Shown: piece by piece, positions 25,534 through 33,525 of the stretch
Layout: the number at the start of each line of letters is the position of its first letter
How positions within the stretch are numbered: the stretch's first letter is position 1
Assembly: GCA_041916775.1 (NCBI GenBank)
Contig: JAYRYZ010000012.1
Location: 1 to 64,000 of the forward strand
Direction of reading: 5' to 3'
From: UBA2357 sp041916775
GTDB lineage: Bacteria; Pseudomonadota; Gammaproteobacteria; Burkholderiales; Rhodocyclaceae
Length of the DNA stretch: 64,000 nucleotides
Translations under genes and position numbers: made by a program
The notes under the pieces: generated by a model
Database searches by the model: none
Seen by the model: the letters and a program-made list of their open reading frames with translations, nothing else
What the model was told of the DNA's origin: nothing

Positions 25534-25549
25534 TGTCGCCTTTGCTACA
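25534..25549. promoter_or_regulatory. NifA upstream activator site of nifN
   Basis: TGT-CGCCTTTGCT-ACA fits TGT-N4-T-N5-ACA and lies 45 bp before the nifN sigma-54 element. Confidence 0.8.
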
Positions 25550-25593
25550 TCCATCCAACAACACAAGTCATTGTTTTTAATTGATTGATGTGT

Positions 25594-25609
25594 TGGCGCG
25601 TTCCTTGCT
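25594..25609 (+). promoter_or_regulatory. Sigma-54 promoter of nifN
   Basis: TGGCGCGTTCCTTGCT has GG and GC ten bases apart and a CTTGCT -12 block. It lies 35 bases before the nifN ATG. Confidence 0.85.
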
Positions 25610-25643
25610 GAGGAAAGTCCGAACCCACTCGGACGACGCGCAA

Positions 25644-27041
25644 ATGGCCGAAATCATCCAATCCAAGAAAGCCCTGGCGGTGAATCCGCTGAAGGTGAGC
25701 CAGCCCGTCGGGGCATCGCTGGCCTTTCTCGGGCTGGCACGGAGCCTGCCGCTGATGCATGGCTCGCAGGGCTGCACCGCGTTCGGCAAGGTGTTCTTCG
25801 TGCGCCACTTCCGCGAGCCGATCCCGTTGCAGACCACGGCGATGGATCAGGTGTCGTCCATCATGGGGGCCGACGAGAACATCGTCGAGGCGCTGCGGAC
25901 GCTGTCGGACAAGAGCAAGCCGGACATCATCGGGCTGGTGACGACCGGGCTGTCCGAGACGCAGGGTACGGACATCAAGCGCGCCGTGAAGGACTTTCGC
26001 ACTGCGTATCCGGAGTTCGCGCATGTCTCGGTGGTGCCGGTGAACACGCCGGACTTCCTGGGCTGCCTCGAAAGCGGCCACGCGCTGGCGGTCGAAGCGC
26101 TGATCGAGACGCTGGTGCCGGAAACGCAGTGCGCCGGACGGCGCCCCAAGCAGGTGAATGTGCTGGCCTCCGCCATGCTCACACCGGGCGATATCGAGGC
26201 GATCCGTGAGTGGATCGAGGATTTCGGCCTGCGCGCGGTCGTCCTGCCGGATATCGGCGATTCGCTCGACGGACATCTCATCGAGGCCGAAACCTCGTCG
26301 CTCACGCTGGGTGGCACGCCGCGCTCGGAGATCACGATCATGGGTGAATCGGCGGCGACGCTGGTGATCGGCCCGTCGCTGGCGAAGGCGGCCAAGCTCC
26401 TCAACGCGCGCACCGGCGTGCCGGACTATCGCTTCGACGGCCTCATGGGGCTGGGGGACTGCGATGACTTCACGATGGCGCTCGCCGAGATCTCGGGGCG
26501 CCCTGTTCCCGGCAAGATCGAGCGCCACCGCGCCCAGTTGCAGGACGCGATGGTCGATTGCCACTTCATGCTCGGCTTCGCGCGCATCGCCGTCGCGGCC
26601 GATCCGGACCTCCTCGGCATGCAGGTGCGCTTTCTCACCGGCATGGGCGCGGAGGTCGTCGCCGCCGTTGCGCCCCACAAGCACGAGAGCCTCGCCGGGC
26701 TACCAATCGCGCAGGTCATCATCGGCGACCTGGAAGATCTCGAGAAAGCCGCGCGTGCCGGCGGCGGGCAGTTCGTCCTTGCCAATTCCCATGCCGTGGA
26801 GACGGCCCGGCGACTCGGCGTGCCGCTGATGCGCTGCGGCTTTCCGCAATACGACCTCGTGGGCGGCTATGCCCGTACCTGGGTGGGTTACCGCGGCACG
26901 CGGCAAGCCCTGTTCGACCTCGCCAACCTCATGCTGGGACAACACCATGAACTCGAACCCTATCGATCCATCTACCGGGCCGAAGAGCACAGCGCCGAGT
27001 GGCGGGTCGTCGCGCCGGCTGAAGCTGGTGTGGTCCATTAA
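25644..27041 (+). CDS. nifN: NifN, FeMo-cofactor scaffold subunit
   Basis: A 465-aa beta-type partner of NifE. The cluster-ligand Cys is at residue 44 (MHGSQGCTAFGK), as in known NifN. The start MAEIIQSKKALAVNPL at 25644 is required because an earlier in-frame ATG at 25581 lies upstream of the sigma-54 promoter. It is the first gene of nifN-nifX-rseC-like-DUF269-DUF683-orf. Confidence 0.95.
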   Translation: MAEIIQSKKALAVNPLKVSQPVGASLAFLGLARSLPLMHGSQGCTAFGKVFFVRHFREPIPLQTTAMDQVSSIMGADENIVEALRTLSDKSKPDIIGLVTTGLSETQGTDIKRAVKDFRTAYPEFAHVSVVPVNTPDFLGCLESGHALAVEALIETLVPETQCAGRRPKQVNVLASAMLTPGDIEAIREWIEDFGLRAVVLPDIGDSLDGHLIEAETSSLTLGGTPRSEITIMGESAATLVIGPSLAKAAKLLNARTGVPDYRFDGLMGLGDCDDFTMALAEISGRPVPGKIERHRAQLQDAMVDCHFMLGFARIAVAADPDLLGMQVRFLTGMGAEVVAAVAPHKHESLAGLPIAQVIIGDLEDLEKAARAGGGQFVLANSHAVETARRLGVPLMRCGFPQYDLVGGYARTWVGYRGTRQALFDLANLMLGQHHELEPYRSIYRAEEHSAEWRVVAPAEAGVVH

Positions 27042-27483
27042 GCAGGCGCCGACCGACGTGATCAAGGTGGCTTTCGCCTCGAGCGACCAGACGCGCGTGG
27101 ATCAGCACTTCGGTGCCGCCGAGGGCTTCGCCGTGTATGAGGTGACGCCGGGCAAGGCGACGCTCGTCGGGGTTGCGGAGTTTCCCGAGGAGGCGATGGA
27201 CGGCAACGAGGACAAGCTCGGCGCCAAGATCGATTTCCTCGAAGGCTGCGCCGCCGTGTATGTCATGGCGATCGGCGCCTCGGCGATCAAGAAGCTGCTC
27301 GCCAAGGGTGTGCAGCCGGTTCGCGTTGCCGAAGTTGACACGATCTACGACCTGCTCGCCGAGGTGTCGCGCGCGATGGGCGAGGGCGGCGTGGCCTGGG
27401 TCGATCGTGCCCTGGCGGCCCAGCGCAAGGCGGCCGAAGGCGACCGCTTCGCCGACATGGAAGAAGAGGGCTGGCAGGGATGA
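26947..27483 (+). CDS. nifX: NifX, FeMo-co/NifB-co carrier
   Basis: A 178-aa protein. The NifX/NafY core begins near residue 38 (VIKVAFASSDQTRVDQHFGAAEGFAVYEV), containing the cofactor-binding His. The first 30 residues are a poorly ordered extension whose gene segment overlaps nifN by 95 bases. A GTG near 27028 could be the true start instead. NifX shuttles or stores NifB-co and VK-cluster between NifB and NifEN. Confidence 0.88.
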   Translation: MNSNPIDPSTGPKSTAPSGGSSRRLKLVWSIKQAPTDVIKVAFASSDQTRVDQHFGAAEGFAVYEVTPGKATLVGVAEFPEEAMDGNEDKLGAKIDFLEGCAAVYVMAIGASAIKKLLAKGVQPVRVAEVDTIYDLLAEVSRAMGEGGVAWVDRALAAQRKAAEGDRFADMEEEGWQG

Positions 27484-27938
27484 ACGCCAGCGTGGTCGAG
27501 CATCATGGTGTCGTCTACCGCATCGCATCCGGCAAGGCCGTGATCGCGATGGAGACCGGCGGCTGCGCCAGCTGCGGCCATGGCGGCCAGTGCGGCATCG
27601 GCAAGCTCGCTGCGGGCCGTCCGGCGACCCTGCTCACCCTGCCGGCAGACGCTTCGCTCAAGGCCGGCGACACGGTGACGATCGCGCTGCCGGTGCAGCG
27701 CCTGAACCTTGCCGCATTGCTCGGATATCTGTTTCCCGCCCTGGCGATGATCTTCGGCGCCTGGCTGGGGCTCACCTTCGCCGGCGGCGATGTGGCCACA
27801 GCGCTGGGCGCGGTTGGCGGATTCATTGCTGCGCTCATCATCGCCCGCGTCGTCACCGCACTCGCCCCGGGACTGATGCTGGTGCCGCGGCTGATCCCCG
27901 TTTCACGTAACTCGACCTCAACCCAGCAGGAGCCCTGA
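27480..27938 (+). CDS. RseC/MucC-family membrane protein in nif operon
   Basis: A 152-aa protein with an N-terminal Cys motif (GGCASCGHGGQCGIGKL) and two membrane helices (about 82-101 and 105-125). RseC with Rnf-like Rsx proteins reduces the SoxR Fe-S cluster in Escherichia coli. Here it overlaps nifX by four bases (ATGA), and the genome has a nif-linked Rnf. A role in Rnf function or Fe-S redox upkeep is a reasonable inference. Confidence 0.8.
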   Translation: MNASVVEHHGVVYRIASGKAVIAMETGGCASCGHGGQCGIGKLAAGRPATLLTLPADASLKAGDTVTIALPVQRLNLAALLGYLFPALAMIFGAWLGLTFAGGDVATALGAVGGFIAALIIARVVTALAPGLMLVPRLIPVSRNSTSTQQEP

Positions 27939-27939
27939 A

Positions 27940-28401
27940 ATGTCCGAAGCCGTCGCCGCCGACCCCATCATGCAAACCGATTTCGTCAAGGAGATGGCGC
28001 GCCAGATGCGTGCGCTCGATACCTATGGCACCTATCAGGGCTGGAGCGTCGAGAAGATCCTCGACCCCTATGTGCTGACCAAGGAGCGCAAGGCCACGAT
28101 CCCCCTCGTGGGGGACCCCGACGAGGAAACCCTGGCCCGCGTGAAGGCCTTCTATAACGCCATCGCGGTGCTCATCGAGAAGGAATGCAAGCTGCTCGCC
28201 GTGCCGCTGGTACACCTCACCCACGAGGGCTTCGGCCGGGCGCTGATCACCGTCGGCAAGCTCGTCGCGGTCGACCGCACGCTGCGCGACGTGCATCGCT
28301 TCGGCTTTGCGAGCCTCTCCAAGATGAAGGACGAGGCGGACAAGATCCTCTGTATCGCGATCGAGCGCATCGGGCAGTACCCCGACGTCGCCGGCATGTG
28401 A
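27940..28401 (+). CDS. NifX-associated nitrogen fixation protein (DUF269)
   Basis: A 153-aa protein starting one base after the RseC-like gene. The block DTYGTYQGWSVEKILDPYVLTKE and the C-terminal SKMKDEADKILCIAIERIGQYP are typical of the DUF269 family, found next to nifX in most diazotrophs. Its precise role in cofactor assembly is not established. Confidence 0.88.
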   Translation: MSEAVAADPIMQTDFVKEMARQMRALDTYGTYQGWSVEKILDPYVLTKERKATIPLVGDPDEETLARVKAFYNAIAVLIEKECKLLAVPLVHLTHEGFGRALITVGKLVAVDRTLRDVHRFGFASLSKMKDEADKILCIAIERIGQYPDVAGM

Positions 28402-28414
28402 CGGGAGCGGCACG

Positions 28415-28633
28415 ATGAATGACCAAGAGATCGCAGCACTCGACAAGGAAGTGAAGAAGTTGAAGCGCGTCGCCTCCGAGTGGGCCTCGCAGATGCACGA
28501 CCTCGTCGAGGACCGCCTGCCGGCGGCGTACCAGGAGATTCCGGGTATCGCCCAATCCACCTTCGATGCGTGCAAGGCCTGGGCCGACGCGAGCGCCCGG
28601 CTCGCCGCGGCGCAGAAGGGCCAGCCCGCCTGA
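28415..28633 (+). CDS. CCE_0567-type small metalloprotein (DUF683)
   Basis: A 72-aa helical-hairpin protein (KKLKRVASEWASQMHDLVEDRLP then AGIAQSTFDAC-like helix) of the family structurally known from cyanobacterial CCE_0567 and proposed to bind metal. It accompanies DUF269 in nif clusters. A GGGAGC ribosome-site-like stretch lies about ten bases upstream. Confidence 0.82.
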   Translation: MNDQEIAALDKEVKKLKRVASEWASQMHDLVEDRLPAAYQEIPGIAQSTFDACKAWADASARLAAAQKGQPA

Positions 28634-28635
28634 GC

Positions 28636-28980
28636 ATGGAGCCTGTGCCCGATGCCGTGCTCGGCGCGGCCATCTGCGACGCGCTGCGCCAGCAGGTCGA
28701 GAAGCTGGGCTTGTCCATCGGCGACGAGCCGGTGTGGGCCGAGCTGAGCTTCGAAACGAAAGTAGACCCCTTCTCGCGGGAGACCAGCCTGATCGGCACC
28801 TGGAAAGGCGCCCGCGCCGGCAGCGTCACGCTGTTTCCGGACGGGCGCGTGTTCGCCGAGTATCAGGTGCTGCAGCCGCACCCCGAAATGCCGGGGCACT
28901 ACGTGGAGTCCGCCCAGGTGTGGGGGCCGCCGTCGAGCTTGCGTGGCGAGCCGGTCATCGGCGCATTCGCTGCGTCCTGA
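28636..28980 (+). CDS. Conserved nif-operon protein of unknown function
   Basis: A 114-aa protein starting two bases after the DUF683 stop and ending the nifN operon. The core SLIGTWKGARAGSVTLFPDG followed by VFAEYQVLQPHP and YVESAQVWG looks like a compact beta-rich domain. I do not recognise a named family. Its tight position in the operon implies a role linked to cofactor assembly or electron supply. Confidence 0.7.
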   Translation: MEPVPDAVLGAAICDALRQQVEKLGLSIGDEPVWAELSFETKVDPFSRETSLIGTWKGARAGSVTLFPDGRVFAEYQVLQPHPEMPGHYVESAQVWGPPSSLRGEPVIGAFAAS

Positions 28981-29034
28981 ACCCGGGGCCGCGCCTGCGA
29001 GCGGCGCGCGGGGCGATTGTCGGAAAGACCGGAT

Positions 29035-29050
29035 TGTCGTAAAGGCTACA
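29035..29050. promoter_or_regulatory. NifA upstream activator site of iscA-nifU-nifS
   Basis: TGT-CGTAAAGGCT-ACA lies 56 bp before the sigma-54 element. Read in the opposite direction it has the consensus central T. Confidence 0.78.
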
Positions 29051-29105
29051 TCTAAATGCGCTACAACAATTCAATGAATTCAGTGGCTTGTTGAGATCTT
29101 GCGGA

Positions 29106-29121
29106 TGGCACAGGGTTTGCA
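29106..29121 (+). promoter_or_regulatory. Sigma-54 promoter of iscA-nifU-nifS
   Basis: TGGCACAGGGTTTGCA has a full TGGCAC -24 block and a TTTGCA -12 block with ten-base GG-GC spacing. Confidence 0.88.
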
Positions 29122-29154
29122 ATGAGTGATGCATCAACCCCTCGGAGAACCGCC

Positions 29155-29478
29155 ATGATCAATCTCACTCCCGCAGCACTCAAAGCCGTACAACGCTTCA
29201 TCCGTGGCTCCGAGAGCCCCGTCGCCGGGTTGCGCCTGGTGGTCTCGGGCGGCGGCTGTTCCGGTCTGCAGTACGGCATGAAGCTCGAAGAGACCAAGGC
29301 CGAAGACGACTGGGAGTTCGATGTCGAAGGCGTCAAGCTGCTGGTCGATCCGATGACCTACCCGATGATCGACAACGTCACCGTCGACTTCATCGACACG
29401 CTGACCCACACCGGCTTCAAGTTCGACAACCCCAACGCCGCGTCGCAGTGCTCCTGCGGTTCGTCGTTCTCTGTCTGA
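29155..29478 (+). CDS. Nif-specific IscA/HesB Fe-S carrier
   Basis: A 107-aa A-type Fe-S carrier with the three conserved Cys: GGGCSGLQYG (Cys35) and CSCGSSF (Cys99 and Cys101). It delivers Fe-S clusters or iron during NifU/NifS assembly of nitrogenase metalloclusters. The start at 29155 has GGAG upstream; an in-frame ATG at 29122 abuts the -12 promoter element and cannot be transcribed from it. Confidence 0.92.
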   Translation: MINLTPAALKAVQRFIRGSESPVAGLRLVVSGGGCSGLQYGMKLEETKAEDDWEFDVEGVKLLVDPMTYPMIDNVTVDFIDTLTHTGFKFDNPNAASQCSCGSSFSV

Positions 29479-29490
29479 GGAGCGGTCGCC

Positions 29491-30387
29491 ATGTGGGACT
29501 ACTCGGAAAAGGTTCGCGAACACTTCTTCAACCCGCGCAACTCCGGCCCGCTGGAAGAGGCAAACGGCATCGGCGACGTGGGATCCATCCAGTGCGGTGA
29601 CGCGCTGCGCCTGATGCTGAAGGTGGAGCCGGAGACGGAGGTGATCCTCGACGCGCACTTCCAGACCTTCGGCTGTGGCTCGGCGATCGCGTCATCGTCG
29701 GCGCTCACCGAGATCGTCAAGGGCATGACGCTGGACGAGGCGCTGAAGGTCTCCAACCAGGACATCGCCGACTTCCTCGACGGCCTGCCGCCGGAAAAGA
29801 TGCACTGCTCGGTGATGGGGCGCGAGGCGCTGCAGGCCGCGATCGCCAACTACCGCGGCGAGGTATGGTCGGACGACCACGAAGAGGGCGCACTGATCTG
29901 CAAGTGCTTCGCCATCGACGCGGTCATGATCGAGGACGTGGTCAAGGCCAACGACCTCAACACCGTCGAGGAGGTGACCTTCTACACCAAGGCCGGCGGT
30001 GGCTGCGCTGCGTGCCATGAAGGCATCGAGGAGATTCTTGCGCGCATCAAGGCGGAGCGCGCCGGCCCCGGCGAGGTGTCGCCCCCGCCCGCCTGTCCCG
30101 CCACCCCGGAAGCACCCAAGCCGCCCGCAAAGAAGCTCTCGATCGTCGAGAAGATCAAGAAGATCGAGGAAGTGCTCGAAGCGGTGCGGCCGATGCTGCA
30201 GCGCGACCATGGCGATGTGGAGCTGGCCGACGTGCAGGGCAAGAAGATCTATGTGCACCTCAAGGGCGCCTGCTCCGGCTGCATGATGGAAGCAGCCACG
30301 CTGGGCGGCATCCAGCAGAAGATGATCGAGGCGCTGGGCGAACTCGTGCAGGTGCTGCCCGCATCGCACATGCCCGTGGAAGCCTGA
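29491..30387 (+). CDS. nifU: NifU, Fe-S cluster scaffold
   Basis: A 298-aa modular scaffold. It has an N-terminal IscU-like domain with Cys35, 62 and 106. The central permanent [2Fe-2S] domain has CKC (137/139) and CAAC (172/175). A Pro-rich linker (about 192-213) leads to a C-terminal Nfu domain with CSGC (261/264). It receives sulphur from NifS and supplies clusters to NifH, NifDK and NifB. It lies 12 bases after iscA. Confidence 0.97.
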   Translation: MWDYSEKVREHFFNPRNSGPLEEANGIGDVGSIQCGDALRLMLKVEPETEVILDAHFQTFGCGSAIASSSALTEIVKGMTLDEALKVSNQDIADFLDGLPPEKMHCSVMGREALQAAIANYRGEVWSDDHEEGALICKCFAIDAVMIEDVVKANDLNTVEEVTFYTKAGGGCAACHEGIEEILARIKAERAGPGEVSPPPACPATPEAPKPPAKKLSIVEKIKKIEEVLEAVRPMLQRDHGDVELADVQGKKIYVHLKGACSGCMMEAATLGGIQQKMIEALGELVQVLPASHMPVEA

Positions 30388-30395
30388 CGACTTCC

Positions 30396-30422
30396 GCCTC
30401 CCCCGGCAGGCCAGGGGGAGGC
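30396..30422 (+). other. Hairpin between nifU and nifS
   Basis: GCCTCCCCC (30396-30404) pairs perfectly with GGGGGAGGC (30414-30422) around a 9-base loop, within the 103-base nifU-nifS gap. No T-run follows. It may stabilise upstream mRNA or attenuate nifS expression. Confidence 0.6.
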
Positions 30423-30490
30423 CGGGAGGGGAAGGGTCGCCGCGCCCACACACCACCAACCCCGACAGAGAACATACAGAGGACCGCGCC

Positions 30491-31699
30491 ATGGACCCGA
30501 TCTACCTGGACAACAACGCCACCACCCGCTGCGATCCGGCGGTGGTGCACGCCATGCTTCCGTTCTTCACCGAGCACTTCGGCAACGCCTCTTCCATCCA
30601 TGCCTTCGGCAGCGAGGTCGGCAAGGCGCTGAAGAAGGCGCGCGGCCAGGTGCAGGCCCTGCTGGGCGCCGAGCACGACTCCGAGATCATCTTCACCTCC
30701 TGCGGCACCGAGTCCGACTCCACCGCCATCCTCTCCGCGCTCAAGGCCCAGCCCGAGCGCAACACGGTGATCACCACCAACGTCGAGCACCCGGCCATCC
30801 TCACGCTGTGCGAGTGGCTGGAGAAGGAGGGTTATATCGTCCATAAGCTCAAGGTGGACAAGAAGGGCCGCATCGACATCGACGAGTACAAGTCGCTGCT
30901 GCACGACCGCGTCGCCGTCGTGTCGGTGATGTGGGCCAACAACGAGACCGGCACCATCTTCCCGGTCGAGGAGATGGCCGCGCTCGCCTCGGCGAAGGGC
31001 ATCATGTTCCACACCGACGCGGTGCAGGCCGTCGGCAAGATCCCCATCGACCTCAAGAACACCAAGATCGACATGCTCTCGCTCTCCGGCCACAAGCTGC
31101 ACGCGCCCAAGGGCATCGGCGTGCTCTACCTGCGCCGTGGCTGCCGCTTCCGCCCCCTGCTGCGCGGTGGCCATCAGGAGCGCGGCCGGCGCGCCGGCAC
31201 CGAGAACTCCGCGTCCATCGTCGGCCTCGGCATGGCCTGCGAGCTCGCCCAACAGCACATGGAGGCCGAGAACACCGTCGTCAAGCGCCTGCGCGACAAG
31301 CTGGAGCAGGGCATCCTCAGCCAGATCACCCACTGCTTCGCCACCGGTGACACCGGCAACCGCCTGCCCAACACCAGCAACATCGCCTTCGAGTACATCG
31401 AGGGCGAGGCCATCCTGCTGCTGTTGAACAAGCTCGGCATCGCCGCCAGCTCGGGCTCCGCGTGCACCTCGGGCTCGCTCGAGCCCTCGCACGTGATGCG
31501 CGCGATGGGCATCCCCTACACCGCCGCGCACGGCACCATCCGCTTCTCGCTGTCGCGCTGGAACACCGAGGCCGAGGTGGACCGCGTCATCGCCGCGGTG
31601 CCGCCCATCGTCAAGCAACTGCGCCAGCTCTCGCCCTACTGGAAGGGTGACGGCCCGGCGGAAGCCAAGGAAGCGACGTTCGCGCCGACGTATGCGTGA
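30491..31699 (+). CDS. nifS: NifS, cysteine desulfurase
   Basis: A 402-aa class-V PLP enzyme that removes sulphur from L-cysteine for nitrogenase clusters. PLP Lys202 lies in SLSGHKLHAPKG and the persulphide Cys325 in SGSACTSGSLEPSHV, matching classical NifS numbering. It is the last gene of the iscA-nifU-nifS unit. nifV does not follow, as it does in some genomes; it is at 42.3 kb on the other strand. Confidence 0.97.
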   Translation: MDPIYLDNNATTRCDPAVVHAMLPFFTEHFGNASSIHAFGSEVGKALKKARGQVQALLGAEHDSEIIFTSCGTESDSTAILSALKAQPERNTVITTNVEHPAILTLCEWLEKEGYIVHKLKVDKKGRIDIDEYKSLLHDRVAVVSVMWANNETGTIFPVEEMAALASAKGIMFHTDAVQAVGKIPIDLKNTKIDMLSLSGHKLHAPKGIGVLYLRRGCRFRPLLRGGHQERGRRAGTENSASIVGLGMACELAQQHMEAENTVVKRLRDKLEQGILSQITHCFATGDTGNRLPNTSNIAFEYIEGEAILLLLNKLGIAASSGSACTSGSLEPSHVMRAMGIPYTAAHGTIRFSLSRWNTEAEVDRVIAAVPPIVKQLRQLSPYWKGDGPAEAKEATFAPTYA

Positions 31700-31781
31700 G
31701 CGCTGGAGTTGATGTGACGCCGTGCAGCGCGCTACCCTTGGTGCCCGATGGAGCAGGCGGGATTGATGGGAGCGCGCACTC

Positions 31782-32579
31782 ATGATGCAACTGGATCAAA
31801 AGGTTTCACTCGTCACCGGGGCGGCGCGCGGCATCGGTCAGGCGATCGCGCGGGCGATGGTTGCAGCGGGTGCGGCGGTGTACCTCAGCGACATCGACGA
31901 GATCGGCGTGGCCGCCGCCGCCGAGTCGCTGGGCATGCCGTGGCTGCCGCTCGATGTACGCGACGAGGCGCAGTGGCAGGCGGCTGTCGCGCGCATCCTG
32001 GCCGAACGTGGGGCGCTCCATGTGCTGGTGAATAACGCGGGCATTACCGGCCTGGAGGAGGGTGCCTGCCACAACCCGGAGGCGTCCTCGCTGGACGAGT
32101 GGCGGCGGGTGCATGCCACCAATCTGGACGGCGTGTTTCTGGGCTGCAAGCATGGCATCCGGGCGATGCGACGCAACCCGTCGGGGCAGTCCGGCGCAAT
32201 CATCAACATCTCCTCGCGCTCCGGCATCGTCGGCATCCCTGCTGCGGCCGCGTATGCGTCCAGCAAGGCGGCAGTGCGCAACCATACCAAGACAGTCGCG
32301 CTCTACTGCGCCGAGCAGCAACTGCCGGTGCGATGCAACAGCATCCACCCGGCGGCCATACTGACCCCGATGTGGGACCCGGTACTGGGCAGCGGCCCCG
32401 AACGTGAGGCGAACATGCGCGCGATGGTCTCGGACACCCCGCTGCGTCGCTTCGGTACTCCAGATGAGGTGGCGGAGTTGGCGGTGTTCCTCGCAAGCGA
32501 CGCGGCCTCCTACATCACGGGCGGTGAGTTTCACGTGGATGGTGGCATCCTGGCCGGTTCCGCAGCCGTGCCCGGGTAG
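31782..32579 (+). CDS. SDR-family oxidoreductase
   Basis: A 265-aa short-chain dehydrogenase/reductase. It has the NAD(P)-binding TGAARGIG motif (about 12-19), NNAG, catalytic Ser in NISSRSG, YASSK (Tyr-x-x-x-Lys), and a C-terminal GGEFHVDGG typical of FabG-like enzymes. Asp in SDID after the second strand suggests preference for NAD. Substrate unknown. It lies just outside the nif units. Confidence 0.9.
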   Translation: MMQLDQKVSLVTGAARGIGQAIARAMVAAGAAVYLSDIDEIGVAAAAESLGMPWLPLDVRDEAQWQAAVARILAERGALHVLVNNAGITGLEEGACHNPEASSLDEWRRVHATNLDGVFLGCKHGIRAMRRNPSGQSGAIINISSRSGIVGIPAAAAYASSKAAVRNHTKTVALYCAEQQLPVRCNSIHPAAILTPMWDPVLGSGPEREANMRAMVSDTPLRRFGTPDEVAELAVFLASDAASYITGGEFHVDGGILAGSAAVPG

Positions 32580-32742
32580 TGAGGCTGGTCAGGTCCGCCG
32601 GGCGCGGGCGTGTTTCGACGCCGTATCCTCGAGCATGTCTTGTCGCCCGCCGACCCTGTCGCGGTGGCCCATCTCGACCAGGCTCGCGCGCGCGGGCACG
32701 CCGTACTTCTTCTCTATGCGCCTGGCGAGGAGCTGGGGCGCT

Positions 32743-33357
32743 TCACAACCCGGTCTTGATCAACCGCGAAAGGATGGCCTGAACGTTGCGGATGAGCTGG
32801 TCGCGGTTGAGGTCCGGGTTGCGGATTGCGCGGATGATCATGCCGTCGAACAGCGTCGCCACGGTCTCGACCAGGCCTTCCAGCGTGGCGGGATCGTCGT
32901 CATGGCCGGCGGCCAGGCGGCTGGCGCGAAGCGTCTGGGTCAGGCTGTTGCGACATGCCAGGTCCGCATCGCCGACGATCTCGGCGATGCGAGGGTTTCG
33001 TGCGGCCTCGGCGACGATCTCCAGTTTGAGCGTGGCGCTGACGGGTTCCAGTTGCTGCGAGACGCCTTCCACGACGTGATCGATCATCGCCCGGTGGATG
33101 TCCGGTGCCGCGCGTAGCCGCGCTGTCAGCGTCAGCAGGTTCTCGAGGTCCCGCGCGACGATCGCGGCGATGATCGATTCCTTGTTGTCGAAGTAGTGAT
33201 AGATGTGCCCGGCGCTCATCCCGGCCGCCCTGGAGATCCGGGCAATGCTCGCACCATGAAAGCCATGTTCGCGGAAGCACTGCGCGGCGGCACAGAGGAT
33301 CTGCTGGCGGCGTGCTTCGGCGCGGGTGTGGTCTGGGGCGGCCGGTGGCGTGGACAT
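32743..33357 (-). CDS. TetR-family repressor, divergent from efflux pump
   Basis: A 204-aa protein with an N-terminal TetR helix-turn-helix (ILCAAAQCFREHGFHGASIARI followed by GMSAGHIYHYFDNKESI) and a variable helical ligand domain. It is encoded divergently from the RND pump and probably represses both through the paired palindromes at 33427-33456. Confidence 0.88.
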   Translation of the reverse strand: MSTPPAAPDHTRAEARRQQILCAAAQCFREHGFHGASIARISRAAGMSAGHIYHYFDNKESIIAAIVARDLENLLTLTARLRAAPDIHRAMIDHVVEGVSQQLEPVSATLKLEIVAEAARNPRIAEIVGDADLACRNSLTQTLRASRLAAGHDDDPATLEGLVETVATLFDGMIIRAIRNPDLNRDQLIRNVQAILSRLIKTGL

Positions 33358-33426
33358 GCTGCTGGGCTCCTGCTGTGCGTCGATTCGTCATGCATTCATT
33401 GTTGCGTTGCGCAAAAGCCTAACATA

Positions 33427-33456
33427 GAATGAGCGTTCAATCTAGAATGATCATTC
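33427..33456. promoter_or_regulatory. Paired TetR-type operator
   Basis: GAATGAGCGTTC (33427-33438) and the perfect palindrome GAATGATCATTC (33445-33456) are spaced 18 bp centre to centre. They lie between the divergent tetR-type and efflux genes. Two dimers could bind side by side. Confidence 0.65.
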
Positions 33457-33525
33457 CAGCGACTCTCCGCCAGCCGTCGCCCACGAGGCAGCGGTGCGAG
33501 GTCCTTGCCACAGAGAGGCTACCCG

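Noticed and set aside
25581..25643. Earlier in-frame ATG for nifN.
   Set aside because: It lies upstream of the sigma-54 element at 25594-25609, so it would not be transcribed from it; Cys44 numbering also supports 25644.
29122..29154. Earlier in-frame ATG for the nif iscA gene.
   Set aside because: It abuts the -12 element and lies before the expected transcript start; the ATG at 29155 has a ribosome site.
32580..32742. Protein-like frames on both strands between the SDR and tetR-type genes.
   Set aside because: No start with ribosome site, no recognisable family, and GC-rich intergenic DNA commonly leaves such frames open; a decayed gene fragment cannot be excluded.
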